Source of the DNA: Halobellus sp. MBLA0158
Lineage (GTDB): Archaea; Halobacteriota; Halobacteria; Halobacteriales; Haloferacaceae
Length of the DNA stretch: 64,000 bases
Direction of reading: 5' to 3'
Assembly: GCF_041477585.1 (NCBI RefSeq)
Contig: NZ_JBGNYA010000001.1
Span: forward strand, 2,046,001-2,110,000
The notes below the pieces were generated by a model, which worked only from the letters and a program-made list of their open reading frames with translations, did no database searches and had not been told where the DNA came from. This document shows, in pieces, positions 19,431 to 27,409 of this stretch (position 1 is the first letter of the stretch; the number at the start of each line of letters is the position of its first letter). The translations under genes were made by a program, and so were the position numbers.

Positions 19431-20462
19431 ATGAGCATAGACGGGGCCTTCACCTACAATGGGGGGAAGGTCGAGCCCGGGGAGCGCCAGAACCTCCGGT
19501 ACGGCATCAGCGAGACGTACCTGGGGGATCCGGTCCGCATCCCGGTGACGATCATCAACGGCGAGCGCGACGGACCGACGGCCTTCCTCTCGGCGGCCGC
19601 CCACGGCGACGAACTCAACGGCATCGAAGTGGTGCGGGAGGTCGCCCACGAGTGGGACCTCTCGGAGCTCGCGGGCACTCTCGTCTGTCTCCCCGTGCTG
19701 AACGTCCCCGGATTCCTGGCACAGCAGCGCTACCTCCCGATCTACGACCGCGACCTGAACCGATCGTTCCCCGGCGACGAGACCTCGACGAGCGCCAAGC
19801 GGATGGCCGCGCGGATCTTCGCGAACTTCGTGGCGCCCTGCGACTTCGGCCTCGACTTCCACACCTCGACCCGGGGCCGGACGAATATGCTCCACGTCCG
19901 CGCGGATATGGCCGACGACGACATCGCCCGCCTCGCGCACGCGTTCGGATCGAACGTCATCATCGACAGCGAGGGGTCGAGCGGGATGCTCCGCACCGAG
20001 GCCGCCGAGGTCGGGGTCCCGACGGTGACGATCGAGATGGGCGAGGCCCACCGCTTCCAGCGCGGCCTCATCGACGAGGCGCTCCGCGGCGTCGAGAGCG
20101 TCTTCGCCGAGTACGACCTCTGGGACCGGTCGACCGTCCGCTGGCCCGGCTGGCGGACCGTCATCGACGACGACAACGAGAAGACCTGGATCCGCGCGGA
20201 CGCCGGGGGAATCGTCGATATGCACTACGAGCGCGGCTCGCTCGTCCACGAGGGCGACCGGATCTGCACGCTCACCGACCCGTTCAAGAGCGACAACATC
20301 GCCGTCGAGGCGCCCTTCACGGGGCTCCTCGTCGGCGTGCTCGAAAACCCCGTGGTCTACCCCGGAAACCCCCTGTGTCACCTGGTCGAACTCGAATCCG
20401 ACGTCCGGCAGGTCGTCGAGCGCGAGCAGTCGCGGCGGGTGCAGCCGAGAGCGGATCGGTAA
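19431..20462 (+). CDS. Succinylglutamate desuccinylase/aspartoacylase-family (M14-like) deacylase
   Basis: 343 residues from ATG 19431. Zinc ligands of the carboxypeptidase-like M14 fold are visible: AAHGDELNG (His and Glu near residues 60-63) and FGLDFHTSTRG (His near 145), with the RYLPIYDRDLNRSFPG motif and catalytic-region EMGEAH. A C-terminal domain resembles a biotinyl-lipoyl-like beta fold. Enzymes of this family hydrolyse N-acyl amino acids or peptide modifications. Divergent to the RimK fusion with a 105-base gap that serves both. Bacterial RimK loci carry the same pair, so it probably removes or edits what RimK adds; that is inference. Confidence 0.85.
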   Translation: MSIDGAFTYNGGKVEPGERQNLRYGISETYLGDPVRIPVTIINGERDGPTAFLSAAAHGDELNGIEVVREVAHEWDLSELAGTLVCLPVLNVPGFLAQQRYLPIYDRDLNRSFPGDETSTSAKRMAARIFANFVAPCDFGLDFHTSTRGRTNMLHVRADMADDDIARLAHAFGSNVIIDSEGSSGMLRTEAAEVGVPTVTIEMGEAHRFQRGLIDEALRGVESVFAEYDLWDRSTVRWPGWRTVIDDDNEKTWIRADAGGIVDMHYERGSLVHEGDRICTLTDPFKSDNIAVEAPFTGLLVGVLENPVVYPGNPLCHLVELESDVRQVVEREQSRRVQPRADR

Positions 20463-20637
20463 TCGAGCATCGATCGAGCATCGACCGGGCGGTTCGCGCC
20501 GTCGGTCGGAGAGACGGCGCTCGATCCGCACGACAGCGACGCCGTCGAAATCGCCGCCGTCCGGCGATCGAGCCCGGCTGTGTGCCGGGACGTACACGTA
20601 AGTTCTATAGTGGGTCCGTCCCGACGTCCAGAAGAGT

Positions 20638-21033
20638 ATGAGTCAGTCTTACAATCGGGGCCGCATCGAGGACTTCGGCCGCTGGCGGGAGTTCTCGGCG
20701 GGAATGTGGGCCTGGGTGTTCCACAAGTTCACGGGCTGGGTGCTCGTGGGCTATCTCTTCACCCACATCGCCGTGTTGTCGACGGCACTGCAGAGCCCGG
20801 AGGCGTACACGACGACGATCCAGTCGCTGGAGAGCCTGCTCGTCGTGCGCATCCTGGAGGTCGGGCTGCTCGCGGTCGCCGTCTTCCACATCCTCAACGG
20901 GCTCCGACTCCTGTTCGTCGATCTCGGACTCGGACTCGAATCGCAGGACAAGAGCTTCTATGCGTCGCTGCTTCTCACCGGCGCGATCGTCGTCGCGAGC
21001 GTGCCGACGTTCCTCGCGGGGGTGTTCGGCTGA
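20638..21033 (+). CDS. sdhC: Succinate dehydrogenase cytochrome b subunit (SdhC)
   Basis: 131 residues, three hydrophobic segments (about 24-50, 62-92, 108-130), with [18 protein letters not shown] and [15 protein letters not shown] that carry the heme-ligand-type His residues of SdhC. It anchors the enzyme to the membrane and passes electrons to menaquinone. First gene of the plus-strand sdhC-sdhD-sdhB-sdhA operon; its TGA overlaps the ATG of sdhD (21031-21035). An AT-rich GTAAGTTCTATAG element lies about 30 bases before the start. Confidence 0.92.
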   Translation: MSQSYNRGRIEDFGRWREFSAGMWAWVFHKFTGWVLVGYLFTHIAVLSTALQSPEAYTTTIQSLESLLVVRILEVGLLAVAVFHILNGLRLLFVDLGLGLESQDKSFYASLLLTGAIVVASVPTFLAGVFG

Positions 21034-21404
21034 TGGCCGAGCGCTACTCCTCTTTCGAGCGCGGCGGCCGCCGGTGGCTCTGGCAGCGCATCACCGCCGC
21101 GTTCCTGGTGGTCGTCCTCGCGTTCCACTTCTTCCTCTTGCACTTCGTCCACCACGCCGACGAGGTGACCTTCGCGATGTCGCAGGGCCGGATGCAGGAG
21201 CTCACCTACTTCTCGCTGATGATTCTCTTTCTGCTGACAGCCACGTTCCACGGCGTCAACGGCGTCTACAACGCCCTCGTCAATCAGGGCATCAGCGGGA
21301 CCCGCAAGACCGCCGCGAAGCTCGTCCTCGGGCTCGCGAGCGTCGTCGTGATCGTCCAGGGTGTCAGAACCGCACTCGCGTGGGCCGGAGGCGTCCCGAT
21401 CTAA
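21033..21404 (+). CDS. sdhD: Succinate dehydrogenase hydrophobic subunit (SdhD)
   Basis: 123 residues from ATG 21033, overlapping the sdhC stop. Three membrane segments (about 22-45, 60-85, 95-118); FHFFLLHFVHHADEV and FHGVNGVYNAL supply His residues suited to heme or quinone binding. It pairs with SdhC to form the membrane anchor. Lies between sdhC and sdhB, the usual haloarchaeal order C-D-B-A. Confidence 0.9.
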   Translation: MAERYSSFERGGRRWLWQRITAAFLVVVLAFHFFLLHFVHHADEVTFAMSQGRMQELTYFSLMILFLLTATFHGVNGVYNALVNQGISGTRKTAAKLVLGLASVVVIVQGVRTALAWAGGVPI

Positions 21405-21408
21405 GACA

Positions 21409-22299
21409 ATGAGCACGCAACTCCCAGAACAGGTCGACGACGAATCGTCCGCCGACGAGGTCGAACCGCAGCCGGAGGCCCAAGAGCGCCGCCTCCAGAA
21501 GAAGCGCGACCGCGCCGCAGAGCAGGAGCGCCAGCGGCAGGCCGAGGAGGCCGAGAAGGCGCTCGACGACGAGGACACCTACCACCTGAAGGTGTTCCGC
21601 TACGACCCCGAGATCGCGGGGAAGAAAGAGCCGCGCTTCGACGACTTCCACGTCCCCTTCGAGAAGGGGATGACCGTCCTCGACGCGCTGATGTACGCCC
21701 GCGACACCTACGATTCGAGCCTCACGTTCCGGCACTCCTGCCGGCAGGCGATCTGCGGCTCGGACGCGATGTTCGTCAACGGCTCCCAGCGCCTCTGCTG
21801 TAAGACCCAGCTGTCGGACCTCGAAGAGCCCGTCCGGATCGAGCCGCTCCCGCACGCGGAGGTCGTGAAGGACCTCGTCGTGGACATGGAGCACTTCTAC
21901 GACCAGATGGAGGCCGTCGAGCCGTACTTCCAGACGAACGACCTCCCCGACGGCGAACTCGAAGAGCAGCGCCAGTCGCGGGAGAACCGCGAGAAGGTGA
22001 AGATGTCGACGCGGTGCATCTGGTGCGGGGCGTGTATGTCCTCGTGTAACATCGCCGCGGGCGACAATCAGTACCTCGGCCCGGCCGCGCTCAACAAGGC
22101 CTACCGCTTCACGATGGACGAGCGCGAGGGCGAGGAGATGAAGCAGCAACGCCTCGAAATCCTCGAACAGGAACACGGCGTCTGGCGGTGTCAGACCCAG
22201 TTCTCCTGTACGGAGGTCTGTCCGAAGGACATACCGCTGACGGAGCACATCCAGGAGCTCAAGCGCGAGGCGGTCAAGAACAACCTCAAGTTCTGGTAA
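21409..22299 (+). CDS. sdhB: Succinate dehydrogenase iron-sulfur subunit (SdhB)
   Basis: 296 residues from ATG 21409; the longer frame from 21361 lies inside sdhD and is rejected. A charged acidic N-terminal extension of about 55 residues precedes the ferredoxin domain: SCRQAICGSDAMFVNG and LCCKT give the [2Fe-2S] cluster, CIWCGACMSSCN and CQTQFSCTEVCPKDI give the [4Fe-4S]/[3Fe-4S] clusters. It shuttles electrons from SdhA to the membrane anchor. The extra coiled-coil N-terminus (QERRLQKKRDRAAEQER) is common in halophiles. Confidence 0.96.
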   Translation: MSTQLPEQVDDESSADEVEPQPEAQERRLQKKRDRAAEQERQRQAEEAEKALDDEDTYHLKVFRYDPEIAGKKEPRFDDFHVPFEKGMTVLDALMYARDTYDSSLTFRHSCRQAICGSDAMFVNGSQRLCCKTQLSDLEEPVRIEPLPHAEVVKDLVVDMEHFYDQMEAVEPYFQTNDLPDGELEEQRQSRENREKVKMSTRCIWCGACMSSCNIAAGDNQYLGPAALNKAYRFTMDEREGEEMKQQRLEILEQEHGVWRCQTQFSCTEVCPKDIPLTEHIQELKREAVKNNLKFW

Positions 22300-22313
22300 T
22301 CAAAGGTACGACT

Positions 22314-24158
22314 ATGCACGAACACGACGTCATCGTGGTGGGCGCCGGGGGCGCGGGGCTCCGGGCGGCCATCGCGGCACAGGAAGAGGGGGCCGACGTG
22401 GCCATCGTCTCGAAACTCCACCCGGTCCGGAGCCACACCGGCGCCGCGGAGGGCGGCATCAACGCGGCGCTGCGGGAGGGCGACTCCTGGCAGGACCACG
22501 CCTACGACACGATGAAGGGGTCGGACTACCTCGGCGACGCGCCGGCCATCGAGACGCTCGCCCAGGACAGCCCCGAGGAGGTCATCCAGCTCGAACACTG
22601 GGGGATGGCCTTCTCGCGCGAGGAGGACGGCCGCGTCAGCCAGCGGCCGTTCGGCGGCCTGTCGTTCCCGCGGACGACCTACGCGGGCGCCGAGACGGGC
22701 CACCAGCTGCTGCACACGATGTACGAGCAGCTCGTCAAGCGCGGCATCGAGGTCTACGACGAGTGGTACGTCCTCGATCTTGCCGTCTCCGACGAGCCCG
22801 AGCCCGAAGACCGGTCGTGCCACGGCGTCGTCGGCTACGACATCCAATCGGGGACGATCGAGGGCTTCCGCGCCCGCGACGGCGTCATCCTCGCGACCGG
22901 CGGCCTCGGCCAGGTCTACGACCACACGACAAACGCCGTCGCGAACACGGGCGACGGCGTCGCGATGGCCTACCGCGCGGGCGTCCCGATCGAGGACATG
23001 GAGTTCATCCAGTTCCACCCGACGACGCTTCCCTCCACGGGGGTCCTGATCACCGAGGGCGTCCGCGGCGAGGGCGGCATCCTCTACAACGAGGAGGGCG
23101 AGCGGTTCATGTTCGAGTACGGATACGCCAACAACGACGGCGAGCTCGCCTCCCGCGACGTGGTCTCCCGCGCCGAACTCACCGAGGTCAACGAAGGACG
23201 AGGAATCGAAGACGAGTACGTCCACCTCGACATGCGTCACCTCGGCGAGGAGCGGATCGTCGACCGGCTCGAAAACATCATCCACCTCTCGGAGGACTTC
23301 GAGGGCGTCGACCCCCTCGAAGAGCCGATGCCCGTCAAGCCCGGTCAGCACTACGCGATGGGCGGCATCGAGACCGACGAGAACGGCGAGACCTGCGTCT
23401 CGGGGCTGTACGCCGCCGGCGAGTGCGCCTGCGCATCCGTCCACGGCTCGAACCGCCTCGGCGGCAACGCCCTCCCGGAGCTCATCGTCTTCGGCGCGCG
23501 CGCCGGCCACCACGCCGCCGGCCGCGATATGAAAGAAGCGGAGATCCCGACGGGCAAGCGCGGCGACTGGGAGGCCGGCGACGTCGACACGCCCGTCGAA
23601 CCGGGCGACGTGCCGGGCACCGGCGCCGGCGATGCGGTCGCAGACGGTGGCGCGGCCGCGTCGGATCTCGATCCCGACGAGCTGGTCCAGCGCGCGACAG
23701 AGCGGACCCAGGTGCGCATCGAATCGCTCCTGGACAACGAGGACGGGCGCAACCACGCCGAGATCCGCTCGGAGGTCCAAGAATCGATGACCCAGCACGT
23801 CAACGTCTTCCGGGAGAAGGAGGGCCTCAAGCAGGCGCTCCGTGACATCCGCGAGGCGCGCGAGAAGTACGCCGAGGTCGGCGTCGCCGACCAGTCGCGG
23901 ACGTTCAACACCGACCTCCTGCACACGATCGAGACGCGGAACATCATCGACCTCGCCGAGGCGATCACCCTCGGCGCGCTCGCCCGCGAGGAGTTCCGCG
24001 GGGCCCACTGGCGGAAGGAACACCAGGAACGCGACGACGAGAACTGGCTGAAGCACACGCTGCTGTCGTGGAACGGCGGCTCGCCCGAACTGTGGTTCAA
24101 GCCGGTCATCCTCGAAGGCGAGGACAAGCGCTACGAGCCGAAGATCCGGAGCTACTGA
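22314..24158 (+). CDS. sdhA: Succinate dehydrogenase flavoprotein subunit (SdhA)
   Basis: 614 residues from ATG 22314. FAD-binding motif VVGAGGAGLRAAIAAQ at the N-terminus, the covalent-FAD His in SHTGAAEGGINAAL (about residue 42), and active-site region HPTTLPSTGVLITEGVRGEGG (about 240). Catalyses succinate to fumarate in the citric acid cycle. A Gly/Asp/Pro-rich insert at about residues 415-455 (ending in [21 protein letters not shown]) is an acidic surface loop near the start of the C-terminal helical region. Last gene of the sdhCDBA operon. Confidence 0.97.
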   Translation: MHEHDVIVVGAGGAGLRAAIAAQEEGADVAIVSKLHPVRSHTGAAEGGINAALREGDSWQDHAYDTMKGSDYLGDAPAIETLAQDSPEEVIQLEHWGMAFSREEDGRVSQRPFGGLSFPRTTYAGAETGHQLLHTMYEQLVKRGIEVYDEWYVLDLAVSDEPEPEDRSCHGVVGYDIQSGTIEGFRARDGVILATGGLGQVYDHTTNAVANTGDGVAMAYRAGVPIEDMEFIQFHPTTLPSTGVLITEGVRGEGGILYNEEGERFMFEYGYANNDGELASRDVVSRAELTEVNEGRGIEDEYVHLDMRHLGEERIVDRLENIIHLSEDFEGVDPLEEPMPVKPGQHYAMGGIETDENGETCVSGLYAAGECACASVHGSNRLGGNALPELIVFGARAGHHAAGRDMKEAEIPTGKRGDWEAGDVDTPVEPGDVPGTGAGDAVADGGAAASDLDPDELVQRATERTQVRIESLLDNEDGRNHAEIRSEVQESMTQHVNVFREKEGLKQALRDIREAREKYAEVGVADQSRTFNTDLLHTIETRNIIDLAEAITLGALAREEFRGAHWRKEHQERDDENWLKHTLLSWNGGSPELWFKPVILEGEDKRYEPKIRSY

Positions 24159-24202
24159 GCCCCGTCTCGACTCCTCGGTATCGTATCTCCCGTTCCGGCG
24201 TC

Positions 24203-24214
24203 ACCCCTATAGGG
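24203..24214 (+). promoter_or_regulatory. TATA-like element before the tRNA-like gene
   Basis: CCCTATAGGG lies about 25 bases before the predicted 5' end at 24236, the expected spacing for an archaeal promoter. No other gene uses this region, so it supports transcription of the tRNA-like element. It is itself a short palindrome, so the call rests on spacing only. Confidence 0.45.
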
Positions 24215-24235
24215 GACCGCAGCGTACCGCAGTGT

Positions 24236-24329
24236 GGAAGGGTGGCTCAGTGGTAGAGCAATCCGGCAGCGACCGTCACTCGGTCGCTCCGGCATACGGC
24301 TTCGCGTGGTTCGACTCCCGCCCCTTCCA
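24236..24329 (+). tRNA. Aberrant tRNA-like gene (acceptor, D arm and T loop intact; anticodon arm not canonical)
   Basis: A 7-bp acceptor stem (GGAAGGG with CCCTTCC, extendable by two flanking pairs), a canonical D arm (GCTC, AGTGGTA, GAGC) and a T loop TTCGACT are present, with discriminator A at 24329. The T stem pairs only if one T (24308 region, GCG-T-GG with CCCGC) bulges. The middle (24262-24298) does not form a 5-bp/7-nt anticodon arm; instead it folds into a long imperfect hairpin with a perfect 7-bp top (AGCGACC/GGTCGCT) and loop GTCACTC. So no anticodon can be assigned. It may be an intron-bearing tRNA, a tRNA-derived RNA or a decayed gene. Confidence 0.5.
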
Positions 24330-24535
24330 CTCCGAACCCCGTGCCAACGCGTCTCACTGTCGTCAGGAGTCGAAAGACAACCCGTCGATTCGGCGCGAAA
24401 TCGCGATGAAGGATCGTTCGGGATTCTCGAAACAGCCGTTTCAGCCGCTCTGAAACCCCGTCACGAATCCGGGCAGTTCGACGATCGTTGTAGATGGGTT
24501 TTATTATCGTCGAACCCAACGATCCGGTAACAACG

Positions 24536-24775
24536 ATGCAGCGCTCGATGCACTCTCAGCCGACAGCCGGGATCGACGCCCCGTCGATGCCGTCTGAACT
24601 CGAATCGCCGCGGGCGAAACTGGTCTATCTGTTCCTCTCGACCCACGGTGAAGCCTCACTCGCCGAACTCGAAGCCAGTCTCGATATGAAGAAGATCTCG
24701 CTGTACAGCATCCTCTCGACGCTCCGAGAGCGCGAACTGATCGATCAGGACGCCGAGCGGTACCGCCTCAGCTAG
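24536..24775 (+). CDS. Small winged-helix/HTH protein
   Basis: 79 residues from ATG 24536; a TATA-like TTTTATTA (24498-24505) lies about 33 bases upstream. Residues 25-79 match a TrmB/MarR-like winged helix (ESPRAKLVYLFLSTHGEAS, then EASLDMKKISLYSILSTLRERELI) that would bind DNA. The N-terminus is short and polar. It could also be started at the internal Met codon 24548. No neighbour in the same operon, so its target is unknown. Small HTH proteins of this kind are common in haloarchaea. Confidence 0.75.
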   Translation: MQRSMHSQPTAGIDAPSMPSELESPRAKLVYLFLSTHGEASLAELEASLDMKKISLYSILSTLRERELIDQDAERYRLS

Positions 24776-24855
24776 GCGCTGTTCCTCGCAGTTCGGAACG
24801 TAATCGATGCGGAGCGGAGCGTTTATGCACCGAATAGAGCCGTTCCGGCTCGGAT

Positions 24856-25005
24856 CTAGACTTCGTCGCCGCTGTGGAAGAGGGTGAGCTCTTCGGCCTC
24901 GTAGATGTTGATGAGTTCGGTCACGATCTCGTCGTAGTCTTCCTCTCCCTGCCGGAGGGAGTCGAGTCGGGCGACGGTCTCCTCGTCGAGGTGTACCTGT
25001 GGCAT
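24856..25005 (-). CDS. 49-residue RHH/CopG-like small protein
   Basis: A short gene missed by length-limited gene finding: 49 residues starting MPQVHLDEETVARLDSLR and ending ELTLFHSGDEV. The start reads like a ribbon-helix-helix antitoxin or DUF7557-type protein (N-terminal strand, two helices), common as a stand-alone gene in haloarchaea. A TTTAAG element at 25029-25037 on the minus strand lies about 25 bases before the ATG and supports a leaderless transcript. No partner toxin is visible beside it. Family name is from memory; the frame is clear and acidic. Confidence 0.7.
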   Translation of the reverse strand: MPQVHLDEETVARLDSLRQGEEDYDEIVTELINIYEAEELTLFHSGDEV

Positions 25006-25098
25006 ACGTAGGGCCACGCCGCCGGGCAACTTAAACGCCCGGTCGCGACCCGGATAACGGAGCGAATGGCGAGACGGCGCGGGGACGTCGCCCCGCGG

Positions 25099-25446
25099 TC
25101 ACAGCCCGACCAGCGCGATCGACGTCGCGATCGCGGCGCTCGACCAGCCGACGCCGACCCAGGTCAGCACGGCGAACGCCTGTCGGGCGCCCTCCTGGGT
25201 CCACCCGGAGTGGCCCCCGAGCCGGTCCTGCACCGCGCCCAGCGACTCGCCGAACCCCACGGTTCCGGCCCACGTGGCGACGCCGAACCCGAACACCAGC
25301 GCGCCGAGGGCGAAGGACGTGTCCGTGGCGGCCTTCGGTCCGGACAGCGGCAGCAGCGCGCCGGCGACGACGACGCCGAGGGCGGCGCCGACGCCGAGCC
25401 ACCGCGCGATCGCGCGGCCGTCGGGCCGGCCGTCGGTCTCAGTCAA
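25099..25446 (-). CDS. Small haloarchaeal membrane protein
   Basis: 115 residues with three hydrophobic segments (about 18-38, 45-65, 90-113). It overlaps the last codons of the transporter permease gene (25439) by 8 bases, so it is probably the last gene of the peptide ABC transporter operon. I see no motif that gives a function; an accessory transporter role or an unrelated membrane protein are both possible. Closely related small proteins occur in haloarchaea. Confidence 0.6.
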   Translation of the reverse strand: MTETDGRPDGRAIARWLGVGAALGVVVAGALLPLSGPKAATDTSFALGALVFGFGVATWAGTVGFGESLGAVQDRLGGHSGWTQEGARQAFAVLTWVGVGWSSAAIATSIALVGL

Positions 25447-26356
25447 CGGTCTCCCGCATCCGCGGGTCCAAGGCGTCGCGCATCCCGTCGCCGAGGAGAT
25501 TGAAGCCGAGCACCGTCAGCGCGAGCAGTAGACCGGGGAAGAACGACCACCACCACGCGCCCGAGAACAGCCCGAACTCGACGCCGTTCGAGAGCATCAT
25601 CCCCCAGGTCGGTTCGCCCGGGCTGGCGCCGAAGCCGAGGAACGACAGCGCCGCGATGTCGATGATCGCGAGGCCGTAGTTGAGCGTCGACTGCACGGTG
25701 ATCGGCGCGAGGCAGTTCGGCAGGACGTGCCGGACGAGGAGCCGAGGGTCGGTCGCCCCGAGCGCCTTCGTGGCGTCGGTGTACTCGTCTTCGAGCACCT
25801 TCAGCGCCGCGCCGCGGACCACGCGCGCGAACCGCGGCGTGTAGACGAGCGTCAGCGCGGCGACGGCCCGCCACAGGCCCAACTCCTCGGGGAAGATCGT
25901 GACGAGCGCCAGCGCCAAGAGCAGCGACGGGAACGACAGCAGGACGTCCATCGTCCGCATGATGAGGTTGTCCGTGAGGTCGCCGTAGTACGCCGCGAGG
26001 ATGCCCAGACCGACGCCGAGGACGGTCGAGGCCGCGACGGTGACGGTCCCGTAGAGCACCGCGTACCAGGCCCCATAGAGCACCCGGGGGAAGATGTCGC
26101 GGGCCTGTCCGTCGGTGCCGAACGGGTAGTCCATACTGGGCGGCGCCTCGGCGGGGTGTGTGCCGAACTGCGTCGCCATCAGGTCGCTCAGGTCGTAGGC
26201 GACCCGCGCGTACGCCGCGAGCACGATGACCCCGGCGATGATGACGAGCCCGGTGACGGCGAGTCGGTTCGAGAGCAGCTGCGAGAGGAACGGGCTCGCG
26301 CGGAGCCGCTCGACGATGCCTCGGTCGACGGTGCCGGTCTGTGTTTCAGTGCTCAT
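25439..26356 (-). CDS. Peptide/nickel-type ABC transporter permease (DppC-like)
   Basis: 305 residues with an N-terminal membrane segment near 30-50 and five more in the C-terminal BPD_transp_1 domain. The EAA-type loop (DEYTDATKALGATDPRLLVRHVLPNCLAPI, seen around residues 190-220) couples to the ATPase. It is the second permease of an operon with the substrate-binding protein and DppB. Its start overlaps the end of the DppB gene (26353-26356 ATGA). Substrate, probably oligopeptide or nickel, is inferred from the family. Confidence 0.93.
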   Translation of the reverse strand: MSTETQTGTVDRGIVERLRASPFLSQLLSNRLAVTGLVIIAGVIVLAAYARVAYDLSDLMATQFGTHPAEAPPSMDYPFGTDGQARDIFPRVLYGAWYAVLYGTVTVAASTVLGVGLGILAAYYGDLTDNLIMRTMDVLLSFPSLLLALALVTIFPEELGLWRAVAALTLVYTPRFARVVRGAALKVLEDEYTDATKALGATDPRLLVRHVLPNCLAPITVQSTLNYGLAIIDIAALSFLGFGASPGEPTWGMMLSNGVEFGLFSGAWWWSFFPGLLLALTVLGFNLLGDGMRDALDPRMRETVD

Positions 26357-27366
26357 TGTTCGATGCGGGGGTCGAAGACCGAGTAGGTGATGTCCACCGC
26401 CAGATTCACCAGCGTGTACAGCACGGCGAAGACCAGGACGGTCCCCTGGACGACGGGGTAGTCGCTACGGTTGATCGCGTCCACGAGCAGCGTGCCGATG
26501 CCGTTGATCTCGAAGACGGTCTCGGTCAGGACGGCCCCGCCGAGCAGGGAGCCGAACTGGATCCCGATGACGGTGATGACGGGGATGAAGGCGTTGCGGA
26601 GGCCGTGTTTCATCACGGTGATCTTCGAGCCCTGACCCTTCGCGCGGGCGGTCCGCATGTAGTCCTGGCGGATCACCTCGACCATCGACGAGCGCATCAT
26701 CCGCGAGAGCAGGGCCATCTGGTAGATCCCAAGCACCACCACCGGCAACAGGAGGTGATAGACGGCCGAGCGGAACGCCGCGACGTTTCCGGCCAACAGC
26801 GTGTCGACGAGGATGAACCCGGTGACCGGCTCGATGAAGAACTCCGAGCCGATCCGGCCGCTCGTCGGCAAGAGGCCGAGGAACTGCGCGAAAAGCAGGA
26901 TGAGGAGCGGGCCGCTCCAGTAGATCGGGACGCTGATGCCGCTGAGCGCGCCCACCCGGGTGAGGTGGTCGGCCCAGGTGTCCTGTTTCACCGCGCTGAG
27001 GACGCCGAGCGGGAGCCCGAACAGCAGGCCCGCGATCTCGCCGAGCAGCGCGAGTTCGATCGTGATCGGGAGCCGATCCGCGAGGATCTCGCTCACCGGC
27101 GTGCCGCGATTGACCTGGTAGGACTGGCCGAAGTCGAACGTCGCGACGTCGCCGAGGAACCGCACGTACTGCTGCCACAGCGGGTCGTCGAGGCCGAGAT
27201 CGGCCCGGACCTCGTTGACGAACTCCTGGCTCGCGCGCTCGCCGGCGATCGTCACCGCGGGGTCGCCCGGCGAGAGGTGGAGGATGGCAAAGACGACCGT
27301 CGCGACCCCGAACAGCACGGGGAACAGCAGGAGGAGCCGTTTCAGGACGAACCGTTTCGAGACCAT
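26353..27366 (-). CDS. Peptide/nickel-type ABC transporter permease (DppB-like)
   Basis: 337 residues with six predicted membrane segments. The N-terminus (FVLKRLLLLFPVLFGVATVVFAILHLSPGDP) is typical of DppB/OppB, and the coupling loop YMRTARAKGQGSKITVMKHGLRNAFIPVITVIG lies near residue 215. Sits between the substrate-binding protein gene and DppC. No unusual feature. Confidence 0.93.
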   Translation of the reverse strand: MVSKRFVLKRLLLLFPVLFGVATVVFAILHLSPGDPAVTIAGERASQEFVNEVRADLGLDDPLWQQYVRFLGDVATFDFGQSYQVNRGTPVSEILADRLPITIELALLGEIAGLLFGLPLGVLSAVKQDTWADHLTRVGALSGISVPIYWSGPLLILLFAQFLGLLPTSGRIGSEFFIEPVTGFILVDTLLAGNVAAFRSAVYHLLLPVVVLGIYQMALLSRMMRSSMVEVIRQDYMRTARAKGQGSKITVMKHGLRNAFIPVITVIGIQFGSLLGGAVLTETVFEINGIGTLLVDAINRSDYPVVQGTVLVFAVLYTLVNLAVDITYSVFDPRIEQ

Positions 27367-27409
27367 TCAGGGAGAACGGCGAGTGGGAGGCGGAAAAAGT
27401 CTGTGCTCG

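Noticed and set aside
24236-24329. Ordinary tRNA call with anticodon CAC
   Set aside because: Loop GTCACTC would read CAC, but its stem does not sit at the correct distance from the D arm and position 37 is T; the identity is not supported.
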